Source: CAZRXG01 sp964603985
GTDB lineage: Bacteria; Chloroflexota; Anaerolineae; Aggregatilineales; UBA3940
Direction of reading: 5' to 3'
Assembly (NCBI GenBank): GCA_964603985.1
Contig: CAZRXG010000008.1
Location: forward strand, 78,493-142,492
DNA length: 64,000 bases
Made by a program: the position numbers and the translations under genes. The notes beneath the pieces were generated by a model, which made no database searches, had not been told where the DNA came from, and saw only the letters and a program-made list of their open reading frames with translations. Positions 33,870-43,439 of the stretch are shown in pieces (the stretch's first letter is position 1; each line of letters begins with the position of its first letter).

Positions 33870-34829
33870 ATGACTCAATCCTCTCTGCGTGACGTGACCG
33901 CCACCGGCAGCCGCATGGAGTACGTTCCCTGCAACCTGTGCGGGTCAACGGGGTACACGCTGCGCTTCCCCGACACCCGACCGGCGTCGCTGAACGGGAT
34001 GGGCTGGGAAGCCTTCCGGTGCACACATCCCGGCTACGGCGTCCACCCGCCGATTGTGACCTGCGCGCAGTGCGGCTTCGTCTTCACCAACCCGCGCCCC
34101 ACCTTCGAGGTGATCAGGCAGAATTACGAGTCGGTTGAGGATCCTCTCTACCTCCGCGAGCGCGGCGCGCGCGAGATCACGTTCCGCCACCACCTGCGCG
34201 CCTTCCAACGCTGCACCGGCCCGGCGAACGGGCGGCGGCTCCTGGACGTGGGCGCGTACGTCGGTGTGTTCGTCGAGGTGGCGGCTGGCGCGGGCTGGGA
34301 TGCCTGGGGGCTGGAACCGTCACTGTGGGGATCGGCCTATGCCCAGGAGCACGGGTTGAACGTCGTGCGCGGTGTGCTGGAGAACACCGATTTTGAGCCG
34401 GAGAGCTTCGATGCCCTGACGATGTGGGATGTGATCGAGCACCTCTCCGATCCACTGGCCGATCTGCGCCACGCCTACGCGCTGCTCAAGCCGGGCGGCT
34501 GGATGGCCGTGCACACCATGGACATCGATAGCCTGTTTGCGCGTCTGATGGGCACGCGCTGGCCGTGGCTGATGGAGATGCACGTCTACTACTTCAGCCG
34601 CCGCACGCTGGGCGCGATGCTGGAGCGGGCCGGTTTTCGCGTGGCACGTATCAGGCCGCAGGGACGCTTCCTGCGCCTCAAGTACCTCACGACCCGCCTG
34701 CGGCCCTACAGCGTCCCTCTGGCCGATCTGGTTGACGGCGTCGCCGGGTTCACCGGGCTGGACAGGGTGCCGCTCCCCATCAACTTCGGCGATCTGGTCA
34801 CCGCCTACGTGCAAAAACCCGGCGCGTAG
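33870..34829 (+). CDS. SAM-dependent methyltransferase with N-terminal zinc ribbon
   Basis: A 319-residue class I methyltransferase. Two Cys pairs near the N-terminus (CNLCG and CAQCG, about residues 21 and 69) form a probable zinc site, as in the C-methyltransferase-associated zinc-binding family. The SAM-binding motif is LLDVGAYVGVF, with MWDVIEHLSDP and LLKPGGWMAVHT further on. Related enzymes methylate sugars of cell-surface glycans. The ATG at 33870 directly follows an in-frame GTG and is preferred. The gene begins 12 bp after the mannose-synthase-like gene. Confidence 0.88.
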   Translation: MTQSSLRDVTATGSRMEYVPCNLCGSTGYTLRFPDTRPASLNGMGWEAFRCTHPGYGVHPPIVTCAQCGFVFTNPRPTFEVIRQNYESVEDPLYLRERGAREITFRHHLRAFQRCTGPANGRRLLDVGAYVGVFVEVAAGAGWDAWGLEPSLWGSAYAQEHGLNVVRGVLENTDFEPESFDALTMWDVIEHLSDPLADLRHAYALLKPGGWMAVHTMDIDSLFARLMGTRWPWLMEMHVYYFSRRTLGAMLERAGFRVARIRPQGRFLRLKYLTTRLRPYSVPLADLVDGVAGFTGLDRVPLPINFGDLVTAYVQKPGA

Positions 34830-34894
34830 CGGGGGCCTCCCGGCCCATTGCCCGGCCCGTTGCTCGGCACTTTGCCGGGACAGGTCTCTCTTAC

Positions 34895-34924
34895 TTCCAT
34901 AGAATCGATTCCCCTGTGTATAAT
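34895..34924 (+). promoter_or_regulatory. Candidate promoter of the GT-C membrane protein operon
   Basis: TATAAT at 34919-34924 with TTCCAT at 34895-34900 and an 18-bp spacer. The -10 is perfect and the -35 is weak. It lies 41 bp before the GTG start at 34966, in the only sizeable gap of this region. Confidence 0.5.
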
Positions 34925-34965
34925 AGGCGAGCGGTGCTCCTGACCCTCCGGAGTAAGAGGTTATC

Positions 34966-36465
34966 GTGTCGAGATTCCTGCGCTCTCTGACCATAGTGCG
35001 CCTGCTGGCCGTCATCACGATCCTGGCTGTCTTCGTGATGGCGATGCGCACCCCGCTCGATACCGACGCGTTCTGGCATCTGCGGGCGGGCGAGTGGCAG
35101 GTGCAGGAACGCACTCTGTTGCGTGTTGACCGCTTCTCCCACACCCGCGCCGGGCAGCCCTGGATCAACCACTCATGGCTTTCGCAGGTGCTGCTGTACG
35201 GCGCTTACGCGCTGCTGGGCAATTTGGGTCTGGCGCTGTACACCGGCCTCCTCGCGACGGCGGGCATGGTCTTCGTCTACCGCCAATGTGAGGGCGATCC
35301 CATCGTTGCCGCTTTCGGGGTGGTGCTGGGGGCCGCGACGGCGGCGGTCTTCTGGTCGCCGCGCCCGCAGATGATGTCGTTTTTCCTGAGCGCGGTGGTG
35401 CTCTACCTGCTGTGGCTCTACCAGCAGAAGGGGATCGACCGCCTGTGGTTCCTCCCGCCACTGATGGCGGTGTGGGCCAACCTGCACGGCGGCTTTGCCA
35501 TCGGCTTCATCCTGATGGTGCTGGCGACGGTAGGCGAGGGCGCGCGCTGGCTGATGGACGGCATCCTGGGCAAGGGCGGCCAGCAAGAGGAGCGCCCGAC
35601 CTTCCGCCCGGTGCTCCGGCTGGTCATCGTCGGACTGGTCTCGGCGGCGGCTGTCTCACTCAACCCCTACGGCCCGTCGATGCTGGCCTATCCCTTCCGC
35701 ACGGTGGGGATCGGCGTCCTGCGCGATTTCATCCAGGAGTGGGCCTCGCCTAATTTCCACCAGCCGCAGGCCTGGCCCTTCATCTGGATGCTGCTGGGGA
35801 CGCTGGTCGCCGTCGGCCTTTCGCCCCGCCGTCTCGACTGGCGCGACGCCGTCATGGTGGCCGGGACGGCTTACAGCGCGCTGCTGGCCGGGCGCAACAT
35901 CGCCATCTTCGCCATCGTGGTCACGCCGGTGCTGGTGGCCCACGTCAACGCCTGGCTCGACGAGCGCGGCTACCGCCTGAAGTGGAACCGCCTGCCCGTC
36001 GGGGGCCTGTTCACGACCGTCAACTGGATGCTGCTGGTTATGGTGGTTGCTGCGGGCCTGGTCAAGATCGCCTACGCGCTCGACCCGAAGACGTACGAGA
36101 AGGCGCTTCGGGAGAGCCTGCCGGTTGAGGCCATCGCCTGCCTGGAGGAAGAGAAGCCGCCCGGCCTGCTGTTCAACAGCTACAACTGGGGCGGCTTCCT
36201 GATCTGGGCGGCGCGCGATTACCCGGTCTACGTGGACGGGCGCACCGATCTCTACGACGACGAGCTGCTGCGTGTCTATTTGCAGACCTACTTTGCCCAA
36301 CCCGGCTGGGACGACAACCTCGACGAGGCCGGGATCAACACCGTCCTGGTCGAGCCAGGCACCCCCCTGGCGCGATTGCTGGATGTCGATGAGAGGTGGG
36401 CGTGTCTCTGTTCGGATGAGGTGGCCGTCGTGTTCGTGCGGGAGGACCCTCTTGAAGCCCGATGA
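34966..36465 (+). CDS. Polytopic membrane protein, GT-C-like
   Basis: A 499-residue protein with about ten membrane helices and an extracellular C-terminal domain of roughly 110 residues. The first loop holds the acidic stretch MRTPLDTDAFWHLRAGEW, where GT-C transferases keep the catalytic Asp. The C-terminal region (LLFNSYNWGGFLIWAARDYP, then VDGRTDLYDDELL) is a recognisable pattern in this group. The start is GTG at 34966 with AAGAGG upstream. It begins a run of five overlapping or closely spaced membrane genes; the next gene starts 14 bp before its stop. Confidence 0.72.
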   Translation: MSRFLRSLTIVRLLAVITILAVFVMAMRTPLDTDAFWHLRAGEWQVQERTLLRVDRFSHTRAGQPWINHSWLSQVLLYGAYALLGNLGLALYTGLLATAGMVFVYRQCEGDPIVAAFGVVLGAATAAVFWSPRPQMMSFFLSAVVLYLLWLYQQKGIDRLWFLPPLMAVWANLHGGFAIGFILMVLATVGEGARWLMDGILGKGGQQEERPTFRPVLRLVIVGLVSAAAVSLNPYGPSMLAYPFRTVGIGVLRDFIQEWASPNFHQPQAWPFIWMLLGTLVAVGLSPRRLDWRDAVMVAGTAYSALLAGRNIAIFAIVVTPVLVAHVNAWLDERGYRLKWNRLPVGGLFTTVNWMLLVMVVAAGLVKIAYALDPKTYEKALRESLPVEAIACLEEEKPPGLLFNSYNWGGFLIWAARDYPVYVDGRTDLYDDELLRVYLQTYFAQPGWDDNLDEAGINTVLVEPGTPLARLLDVDERWACLCSDEVAVVFVREDPLEAR

Positions 36466-37672
36466 TCGGCTACGCTCGGTGTCTCCGTCCCTGCGAGACT
36501 TCCGCATCCTGCTGTATCTGTTCATCGGGCTGCGCGTGGTGCTTCTGATGTCCAGGGATCTCGCCGGGTTGATGCAGTACGGCGAGCTGATGAACTTCTT
36601 CCGCCTGGCCGAGATCACCCAGGTGACCGGGCAGCTGCCCTTTATCGGCTACTGGTCGGAGTACCCGCCGATTTTCGTCTGGCTCAACCTGGGACTGCAC
36701 CAGTTTTTGATCGTGTGGCGCGGTCTGGCCGACCACACCTACTACTATGCGCTGTCGCTGCTCTACGTGATAGCCGACTGCGGCAACCTGTGGTTGATCT
36801 ATCGCCTGGGGGAGCGGCTGTACGGCCCCGATCACGGCCCGGATATCGCCTGGGTCTACGCGCTGCTGGGCGTGCCGCTTGTCCTCATGACGTGGACGTT
36901 CGAGGCGGTGACGGAGTTCTTCATGCTGCTGGGGCTGTGGCTGCTGCTTGAGGGCAAAGAGACCCGCTCGGCGGTCGCCATCGCCACTGGCGTGCTGACG
37001 AAGGTCATGCCCGGCCTGCTGACGCCGGTGGTGTGGCGCTTCAGGCCGCCCCGCCGGGCAGCCGTCTATACTGCCATCATCGCCGCGCTGGGGGTGCTGG
37101 CCTACCTGCCGTTTATTATTATCAGCCCCACGTTCACACTGGCCTCGCTGCGATCCCAGTTGGGCAAGTCAAGCTGGCAGACGATCTGGGCCTTGATTGA
37201 CGGCAACTTCGGTACGGGCAACTTCGGCCCTCTGATCGACCGGCTCGACCCGGCCATGGCGGGCGTCATGTTGGGCAACCCGCCGCTGATCCCCGGCTGG
37301 GTGACGCTGGTTATCTTCGGCGCGCTGTACGTGTATCTCTTCACCCGCCCGATGCGCCGCACCGACCGGGCGCTGGTGGCTTTCTTCGGGGTGACGTGGT
37401 GTGTTTTCCTGCTGTGGGCCAAGGGCTGGAGTCCCCAGTGGATGGCGATGATCATCCCCCTGATGCTGCTGGTCTTCCCTTCTCGCGAGGGCGTTCTGGC
37501 CGTGCTGTTGTTCAGCGTGATCAACTTTCTGGAGTGGCCGGTGATGCTCTCGCGGGGCATTACGTGGGGACTGTGCGTGACCGTGCTGCTGCGCACACTG
37601 TTTATCGTCGGGATGCTGGTGGCTTTCTTTCGCCAGTGCCGGGACTCCGAGGAGGCTCCGGCATCGGGATGA
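36452..37672 (+). CDS. GT-C-like membrane mannosyltransferase candidate
   Basis: A 406-residue protein with about nine membrane helices. The TTG at 36452 is the chosen start because GGGAGG lies five bases upstream; longer in-frame starts fall deep inside the preceding gene. The loop GYWSEYPPIFVWLNLGLHQF, and EAVTEFFMLLGLWLLLEGK followed by a Lys in VLTKVMPGLL, resemble GT87-type polyprenol-phosphomannose-dependent mannosyltransferases. It overlaps the previous gene by 14 bp and ends 16 bp before the next. Specificity is not known. Confidence 0.72.
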   Translation: MKPDDRLRSVSPSLRDFRILLYLFIGLRVVLLMSRDLAGLMQYGELMNFFRLAEITQVTGQLPFIGYWSEYPPIFVWLNLGLHQFLIVWRGLADHTYYYALSLLYVIADCGNLWLIYRLGERLYGPDHGPDIAWVYALLGVPLVLMTWTFEAVTEFFMLLGLWLLLEGKETRSAVAIATGVLTKVMPGLLTPVVWRFRPPRRAAVYTAIIAALGVLAYLPFIIISPTFTLASLRSQLGKSSWQTIWALIDGNFGTGNFGPLIDRLDPAMAGVMLGNPPLIPGWVTLVIFGALYVYLFTRPMRRTDRALVAFFGVTWCVFLLWAKGWSPQWMAMIIPLMLLVFPSREGVLAVLLFSVINFLEWPVMLSRGITWGLCVTVLLRTLFIVGMLVAFFRQCRDSEEAPASG

Positions 37673-37688
37673 GCGAGAAAGGACGGCC

Positions 37689-38933
37689 ATGTCGTTGAGC
37701 CGCAGGTGGACTATTCCGCTCGTTGTCGTCGGGCTGATTGCGCTGGTCTTCTACACCTGGCTTTTTCACCAGGTGTTCACCAGCCGCGTGCCGGGTGCCA
37801 ACGATTTTCTTCCCCGCTGGGCCGGGGCACGGCTGTACCTCACGCGCGGCTGGGACCCCTACGGCGAGCAGACCAGCCATTGGATTCAGACTGCGGTCTG
37901 GGGGCACCCGGCGGGGCAGGACGAAGACCCAAGCCTGTTCGCCTATCCCTTCTACGTGATCTTCCTGCTCGTGCCGTATGCGCTCCTGCCGACCTACGCC
38001 TGGGCGCAGGCCGCCTGGCAGGTGACGCTGCTGGGCGTGGTGCTGGCGACGACCTTTCTGCTCCTGTGTTACCATCGCTGGTGGCCCGGCCCACTGCTGC
38101 TGGGAACGATTGTCCTGTGGGCAGTGTTCTTCTACCCGGCAGCGCGGGCCGTGATCCTGGGGCAGCTTGCCCTGCCGGTCTTTCTGCTGACCGTGGTCGC
38201 GCTGTGGCTGGTGTATCGCACCGACCCACCCGACCCCACCCGCGACGTCTGGGCGGGCGTGCTCCTGGCGCTGACCACCATCAAGCCACAGATGCAGTTT
38301 CTGATTATCCCGTTGGTGCTGCTGTGGGCGCTTCGCGAGCGTCGCTGGCATCTGCCGATCGCTTTCGGCGCGGCTCTGGCCGTGCTGTTTGCCCTCTCTT
38401 TCATCCTGCTGCCGACCTGGCTCGTCGGGTGGCTGGCGCAGCTCATGAAGTATCCGGGCTACTCACCTCCATCCGTGCTCTACATTCTGACGCGCGAGAT
38501 CATTCCTCTGGATGCGGCGGCGGGGATCGTCGAGCGCGTGCTTGACGCCGGGCTGGCGATCTACCTGCTGTACGAGTGGTGGCGCGTCCTGTGGCGGCAT
38601 GAGGACGCCCGCCTGGACTGGGTGATCGGCCTGACGCTGGTGATCACGCACCTGATCGCGCCGCGCACCGCCACGACTCACTTCGTCGTGTTTCTCTTCC
38701 CTCTGTTCGCGCTGTTTCGTGACGTGATGCGCCGCCGGTCCTGGGGCGTGTGGGCAGTGCTCGCCATGATGCTCTTTCTGCTGGTGGCACTGTGGTGGCT
38801 GTTCCTGGCGACGGTGGACGAGTACGTCGAAGCCAACCTGATGCACGTGCCGTTCCCATTCCTGATGCTGCTGATCGTGCTCCTGATCCGCCCCCGCGCC
38901 GAGTCTGGGGCCGTGACCGGAGCCGTCCCATGA
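37689..38933 (+). CDS. GT87-family membrane glycosyltransferase
   Basis: A 414-residue protein with about ten membrane helices. The first extracellular loop has the GT87 pattern NDFLPRWAGARLYLTRGWDP, with the catalytic-type Asp, and TIKPQMQFLIIPL is the second conserved site. GT87 enzymes of actinobacteria use polyprenyl-phosphate mannose to extend lipoglycans. A donor synthase candidate lies at 33118-33858. The stop overlaps the next start (ATGA), showing coupled translation. Confidence 0.82.
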   Translation: MSLSRRWTIPLVVVGLIALVFYTWLFHQVFTSRVPGANDFLPRWAGARLYLTRGWDPYGEQTSHWIQTAVWGHPAGQDEDPSLFAYPFYVIFLLVPYALLPTYAWAQAAWQVTLLGVVLATTFLLLCYHRWWPGPLLLGTIVLWAVFFYPAARAVILGQLALPVFLLTVVALWLVYRTDPPDPTRDVWAGVLLALTTIKPQMQFLIIPLVLLWALRERRWHLPIAFGAALAVLFALSFILLPTWLVGWLAQLMKYPGYSPPSVLYILTREIIPLDAAAGIVERVLDAGLAIYLLYEWWRVLWRHEDARLDWVIGLTLVITHLIAPRTATTHFVVFLFPLFALFRDVMRRRSWGVWAVLAMMLFLLVALWWLFLATVDEYVEANLMHVPFPFLMLLIVLLIRPRAESGAVTGAVP

Positions 38934-40942
38934 GCCGGGAACGGATCGGGATTCTGCTTGCCTTCGCGTGGCTGTCCGCGGTCGTCCTCGCCTACACCTA
39001 CGTCCACAACCCTTTTACCCTGCATCTTGCGACCTCGCTGGGGCTGAGCCTGCTCGACGTGGCTGCGGTTGCTCTGCTGCTGGTGGTGGCGGGCGGCCTG
39101 GGAACGTTGCTCGTGGGGGATGCCACTGCGCTTTCTGCCCTTGAGCGCGCCGGGCTGCGGGCCTTGCTCGGCCTGGGCGTGATCAGCATCGCTGTGCTCG
39201 TGATCGGCCTGGCAGGGCTTTTCCCACCCGGATGGCTGGCCTGGGTGATCATGCTGGTGATGCTGGCTGGCCTGCTGCGCTGGGCGCGTGACTGGTGGCG
39301 CGACGTAAGCGAGGGCCTTACCCTGGCCTTTGCCCGGCTGCCGGGCGCGGCTGTGCACTGGGTCGTGCGCGGCGTCCTGTTCCTGCTGGGCCTGACGCTG
39401 CTGATGGCCCTTTCCCCGCCTACCACCTGGGACGCGCTGACCTATCACCTGGCCGGGCCGCGCCACTACCTCGATGCGGGGCGCATCGTCAGCTTCCCGG
39501 AGAATCACTTTCTGGGCTTTCCCCAGGTCGTCGAGATGCTTTACCTGTGGCTGATGATCCTCGCCCGCCCGCAGGCGGCGGCCCTGCTGCACGGCGGCTT
39601 TGGCGTGCTCACGCTGCTGACCATGCTCGGCCTGGGGCAGCGTCTGCGAAGGCCATCCGCCGGTTGGCTTGCGGCGGCCATCCTGCTGGCTTCCGAGTCG
39701 GTGTGGGCACAGTTCCACTGGGCCTACAACGACCTGGCATTGATGGCCTTTACCCTGGCGGCGCTGGTCGCCCTGCTGGCCTGGAACGGCGCGGCAGTGA
39801 GGCAGCGCGACTGCTACCTGGTGCTGACCGGGGTCTTCGTCGGGCTGGCGATGGGAACCAAGTACACGGCGGCTGGCGCGGCGGTCGGGATCGGCGTGCT
39901 GGCTTTGTGGATCGCCCCCCGCGCGCGGGTCATCACGCTGGCCCGCGCAGGTGCCATGGTGACCGCCGTCGCACTGGCCGTATGGTCGTCCTGGCCGCTC
40001 AAGAATACGCTGCTCGACGGCTCGCCATTCCTGCCTTTCCTGGGGGCGGCAGGCTTTGACCGGTTTGATCGCTGGTATTATCTGCGCCCTGGCACCGGCT
40101 ACGGTCTGCGCGATCTGGTGTTAGCGCCGCTTCAGGCGGCCATCTTCGGAGCGGAGGGCATCTCGCCGTACAACGCAGCAACCGGGGCGCTGCTGTTCGG
40201 TCTGCTGCCGCTGGCAGCCGTCGGCTGGCCGCAGCGTGACAGGACCGAGCGCGCTCTGATCAGCCGCCTGCTGATCTTCGCCGTGCCCCCCTACCTGGCA
40301 TGGCTGTACGGCATTGCGACCTCCTGGTTCCTGGTGCAGACCCGCCTGCTCTTTCCAATCTTCCCCGCACTGGCCCTGGTCGGCGCATTTGCGGTCGAGG
40401 GCCTGCGCGATTTTCCCCCCCTGCGCGACCTGCTGCGGCTGGTGCGCGCCGTCGTCGTGATCGCCCTGGCGCTGGCCGTGTTCGGCTCGACCCTGACCTT
40501 CGTCCGCACCAACCCGGTGCGGGTGACGCTCGGCCTGCGGAGTGAAGATGATTACCTGCGTGAGCGGCTGGGGACGCACTACGCTGCGATGGAGCAGGTC
40601 AACGCCCTGCCTGAGGACGCGCGGGTGCAGTTCCTTTGGGAGCCGCGCATCTACTACTGCGAGCGCGACTGCATCCCCGATTCGCTGATCGACGAGTGGT
40701 GGCACGCCCGCCAGCTTGAGCCTGACCCGCTGGCAATCGCCGCCGGGTGGCGGGAGCAGGGGATCACGCACGTTTTGATCTTCGAGGCGGGCCTGGATTT
40801 CCTGGTCAACGAGGAGCCGCACGAGCCGCTGGACGAGGCCGACCTGGCTGCGCTGGACTCACTGCGCGGCGCGGTGCTGGTTCCCATCTGGGACGAATTC
40901 GACTCCTACACCCTCTACGAGCTTCAGGGCGAGTCTCCATGA
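38930..40942 (+). CDS. GT39-like (ArnT/PMT-type) membrane glycosyltransferase
   Basis: A 670-residue protein with about thirteen membrane helices and a C-terminal soluble domain. The first large loop holds TTWDALTYHLAGPRHYLDAG, with the conserved Asp and the pattern of phospholipid-carrier-dependent glycosyltransferases; GTKYTAAGAAVGIGVL follows. The C-terminal domain includes Cys residues (IYYCERDCIPDSLI) that could form a disulfide outside the cell. The start at 38930 shares ATGA with the previous stop. The acceptor could be protein, lipid or polymer; none is indicated. Confidence 0.78.
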   Translation: MSRERIGILLAFAWLSAVVLAYTYVHNPFTLHLATSLGLSLLDVAAVALLLVVAGGLGTLLVGDATALSALERAGLRALLGLGVISIAVLVIGLAGLFPPGWLAWVIMLVMLAGLLRWARDWWRDVSEGLTLAFARLPGAAVHWVVRGVLFLLGLTLLMALSPPTTWDALTYHLAGPRHYLDAGRIVSFPENHFLGFPQVVEMLYLWLMILARPQAAALLHGGFGVLTLLTMLGLGQRLRRPSAGWLAAAILLASESVWAQFHWAYNDLALMAFTLAALVALLAWNGAAVRQRDCYLVLTGVFVGLAMGTKYTAAGAAVGIGVLALWIAPRARVITLARAGAMVTAVALAVWSSWPLKNTLLDGSPFLPFLGAAGFDRFDRWYYLRPGTGYGLRDLVLAPLQAAIFGAEGISPYNAATGALLFGLLPLAAVGWPQRDRTERALISRLLIFAVPPYLAWLYGIATSWFLVQTRLLFPIFPALALVGAFAVEGLRDFPPLRDLLRLVRAVVVIALALAVFGSTLTFVRTNPVRVTLGLRSEDDYLRERLGTHYAAMEQVNALPEDARVQFLWEPRIYYCERDCIPDSLIDEWWHARQLEPDPLAIAAGWREQGITHVLIFEAGLDFLVNEEPHEPLDEADLAALDSLRGAVLVPIWDEFDSYTLYELQGESP

Positions 40943-42534
40943 CCCGGCGCGTGCGCGATCTGCTTTTGCTGTACGGGTTGGGCGCGCTGGTCAACGGGCT
41001 GGTGGCGGCTCTGGTCAGCAGCCCCGGCTACGTGGACGCGTACTACTACTTCAACGGCGGTGTGGCCATCGCCCGGGGGCGACCGCTTCTTGAGCCGTAC
41101 CTGTGGAACTACGTCAACGCTCCCCCGGCGCTGCCCGTCCCGGCCTTTGCCTACTGGCAGCCGCTCCCTTCATTCCTGGCGGCACTGGGGATCGTCCTGT
41201 TTGGGCGCGGCGCGGCCTTCGGATCGGCACAGGCGATCTTCGTGCTGGTCGCGGCGATCCTGCCCCTGATCGCCTACCTGGTCGCCGGGCAGCTCGGCGA
41301 GCGGCGTCACGCCCTGCTGGCCGGTCTGCTGACCATCTTCAGCGGGTACTACGTCATCTACTGGTCGCTGCCGGAGTCTTTCACCCCCTTCGCCGTGAGC
41401 GGGGCCGGGGCGCTGGCGCTGGCCGGGCTGGCCCGCCGCCGGGAAAAAGGATGGGCGTGGCTCCTGGCCGGGGCGTGCGCCGCGCTGGGCCATCTCTCCC
41501 GCGCCGACGGCCTGTTACTGCTCGCCATCGTTGGACTGGTGGCGCTGCTGCCTCGCAATCCGGTGGTGTTCGGGCGGCGCGTGCTGCATGCCGGGCTGGC
41601 CGCCGCTGGGTACCTGATCGTGATGGCCCCCTGGTTTGCCCGCAACGTCGGCGCATTTGGCAGCATCCAACCGCCGGGCGGCCTGAGCACGCTGTGGCTG
41701 CTTGAGCACAACGACCTGTTCACCTACCCCTCGCAGTTGGCGCCCACCCGCTACTTCACCGCCGGGTGGGGGACGATCCTGCGCGGCAAGTGGAAGGCCC
41801 TGGCTGGCAATCTGGCGACGTTTGTCGGGGTGCAAAACCTGGTCTTCCTGACGCCGCTCACGATCATCGGCCTGTGGCGGCGCTGGCGGGAGGACTGGCT
41901 CCTGCCTGCCACCCTCTACGCGGTCGCGCTCTTTGCGGCCATGACGTTCGCCTTCACCTTCCCTGGGGTAGGGGGCGGCTACTTCCACTCCGCCGGGGCG
42001 CTGGCGCCGTTTATCACCTCGGCGGCTGTTCTGGGGCTGGACGACCTGCTGCGCCGGGTGGTGCGCCGGTGGTCCGGCTGGCACTTCGAGGAGTCGGGCC
42101 GGGTCTTCGGCGCGGCAGCCGTTGCCCTGGCCGCCCTGCTGACGGCGTATCTCGTGATCGGGCGTGTGGTGGGACTGCCCGATCTGAAGACCGTCGCCTG
42201 GAATGGCAGCGACGCCGTCTACGACCAGATCGGCGCGACGCTTGACGCGATGTATGTGCCCCCCGACGCCCGCGTGATGACCAACAATCCACCCGGTTTT
42301 TACACGCACACCGGGCGGGGCGGGGTGCCACTGCCAAACGGCGACGAGGCGGCCCTGTTGAGAGCTGCCCACCGGTACGACGTTGCCTATCTGGTTGTGG
42401 ATCGCAACGTGGCCGCCGGGCTGTGGAGCCTCTACGCCGACGGCCCTACCTCCGGGCAGTTGGAGCTGATCAAGACCTACGGGAGCCGGAGCCGCCCGGT
42501 GTACCTCTACCGTGTCCGGCCCCCTGACGGATGA
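40939..42534 (+). CDS. GT-C-like membrane glycosyltransferase
   Basis: A 531-residue protein with about eleven membrane helices and an extracellular C-terminal tail. The early loop SSPGYVDAYYYFNGGVAIAR, then WNYVNAPPALP, carries the acidic site expected of GT-C folds. SLPESFTPFAVSGAGALAL and GHLSRADGLLLL are helices typical of the group. The start at 40939 shares ATGA with the preceding stop. It is the last gene of the overlapping run and ends 6 bp before a convergent lipoprotein gene, with no clear terminator between them. Confidence 0.75.
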   Translation: MTRRVRDLLLLYGLGALVNGLVAALVSSPGYVDAYYYFNGGVAIARGRPLLEPYLWNYVNAPPALPVPAFAYWQPLPSFLAALGIVLFGRGAAFGSAQAIFVLVAAILPLIAYLVAGQLGERRHALLAGLLTIFSGYYVIYWSLPESFTPFAVSGAGALALAGLARRREKGWAWLLAGACAALGHLSRADGLLLLAIVGLVALLPRNPVVFGRRVLHAGLAAAGYLIVMAPWFARNVGAFGSIQPPGGLSTLWLLEHNDLFTYPSQLAPTRYFTAGWGTILRGKWKALAGNLATFVGVQNLVFLTPLTIIGLWRRWREDWLLPATLYAVALFAAMTFAFTFPGVGGGYFHSAGALAPFITSAAVLGLDDLLRRVVRRWSGWHFEESGRVFGAAAVALAALLTAYLVIGRVVGLPDLKTVAWNGSDAVYDQIGATLDAMYVPPDARVMTNNPPGFYTHTGRGGVPLPNGDEAALLRAAHRYDVAYLVVDRNVAAGLWSLYADGPTSGQLELIKTYGSRSRPVYLYRVRPPDG

Positions 42535-42540
42535 CGCGCG

Positions 42541-43413
42541 TCACGGCACCGAGAACTCGACCGTAACGTCGTTCACGATCAGGACGTAGTCTCCCGGCTC
42601 CAGGGCGGATTGCAGAGTGTAGTGCTCTTCAAACTCCTTGATGACCTGGGCGCAGGCCATATCCTTCGGGCGCGTCGTCTCGACCGTCAGCAGAATCCTG
42701 TTGCCGGTTCTTTCCTCGGTGATGCCGTACAGGCGGGTGCAGGCATCCGAGAGCCACCCCCGGATCACCACCACCGGCGGGTTGCTCGTCGTCTGCACTT
42801 CCACCCCGGCGATGTGCGCCAGACCGGTCGGCTCTCCACCGCCCCGCCCCGTCTGGCTTTGCCCTTGATCACCCTCCGGTGTGGCTGGTGCCGGGAATAC
42901 CGGCTCGTCCTCAAGTTCGTTGTTCATTTCCAGCCTGAATGTATCACTTACGCCGTTGACGATTACAGTGTACTCCCCCGCCTCAAGCCCGTACACGTCG
43001 AGCGGGATGGTCTCCTGGAAGTCAACGACGACTGCCGCGCACGCTTTGTCGGCGGGGCGGATGGTCGCGATGGTGACTTCGAAGGTGTTTCCTGCGCGCG
43101 TCGTCGTGATCTCGCCCACCTGAGTGCAGGCGTCGGGCAGGTAGCCGTTCACCACGACGTGAACCTGCAACGGGAAGGACTCCAGGAACATGATCTCAAT
43201 GTCCTCCACCACCGCCTCGCCGACGATCACCTCACCCTCGATTGACTCAGGCTCGGTGCCCGGCTCCTGAACCTCGTCGTCTGAGCTGACCGGCTCGTCC
43301 GGGTCGAAGGAGGGCTGCTCGTTATCGCGTGCAGGCGTCGGGGCAGGCGCACACCCACCCAGGACGGCAGCCAGCACCACGACACCTGTTACCAGCAATA
43401 GCGTTTTACGCAT
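42541..43413 (-). CDS. Lipoprotein with two related beta domains, unknown function
   Basis: A 290-residue secreted lipoprotein. The signal peptide MRKTLLLVTGVVVLAAVLGG is followed by a Cys at 21, then an acidic, Glu/Pro-rich linker. Two homologous domains follow (about residues 75-165 and 200-290), each with (Y/W)LPDAC or WLSDAC, RxGNxxxxxxxTxRPxDxAC, and a closing DYVLIVNDV-like strand. The two Cys per domain are likely a disulfide. The function is unknown. The start at 43413 is set by the signal peptide and an upstream GGAGAAAGGG; longer frames run into the dispersed repeat. Confidence 0.75.
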   Translation of the reverse strand: MRKTLLLVTGVVVLAAVLGGCAPAPTPARDNEQPSFDPDEPVSSDDEVQEPGTEPESIEGEVIVGEAVVEDIEIMFLESFPLQVHVVVNGYLPDACTQVGEITTTRAGNTFEVTIATIRPADKACAAVVVDFQETIPLDVYGLEAGEYTVIVNGVSDTFRLEMNNELEDEPVFPAPATPEGDQGQSQTGRGGGEPTGLAHIAGVEVQTTSNPPVVVIRGWLSDACTRLYGITEERTGNRILLTVETTRPKDMACAQVIKEFEEHYTLQSALEPGDYVLIVNDVTVEFSVP

Positions 43414-43439
43414 AAACGGTGTACCCTTTCTCCAGATAA

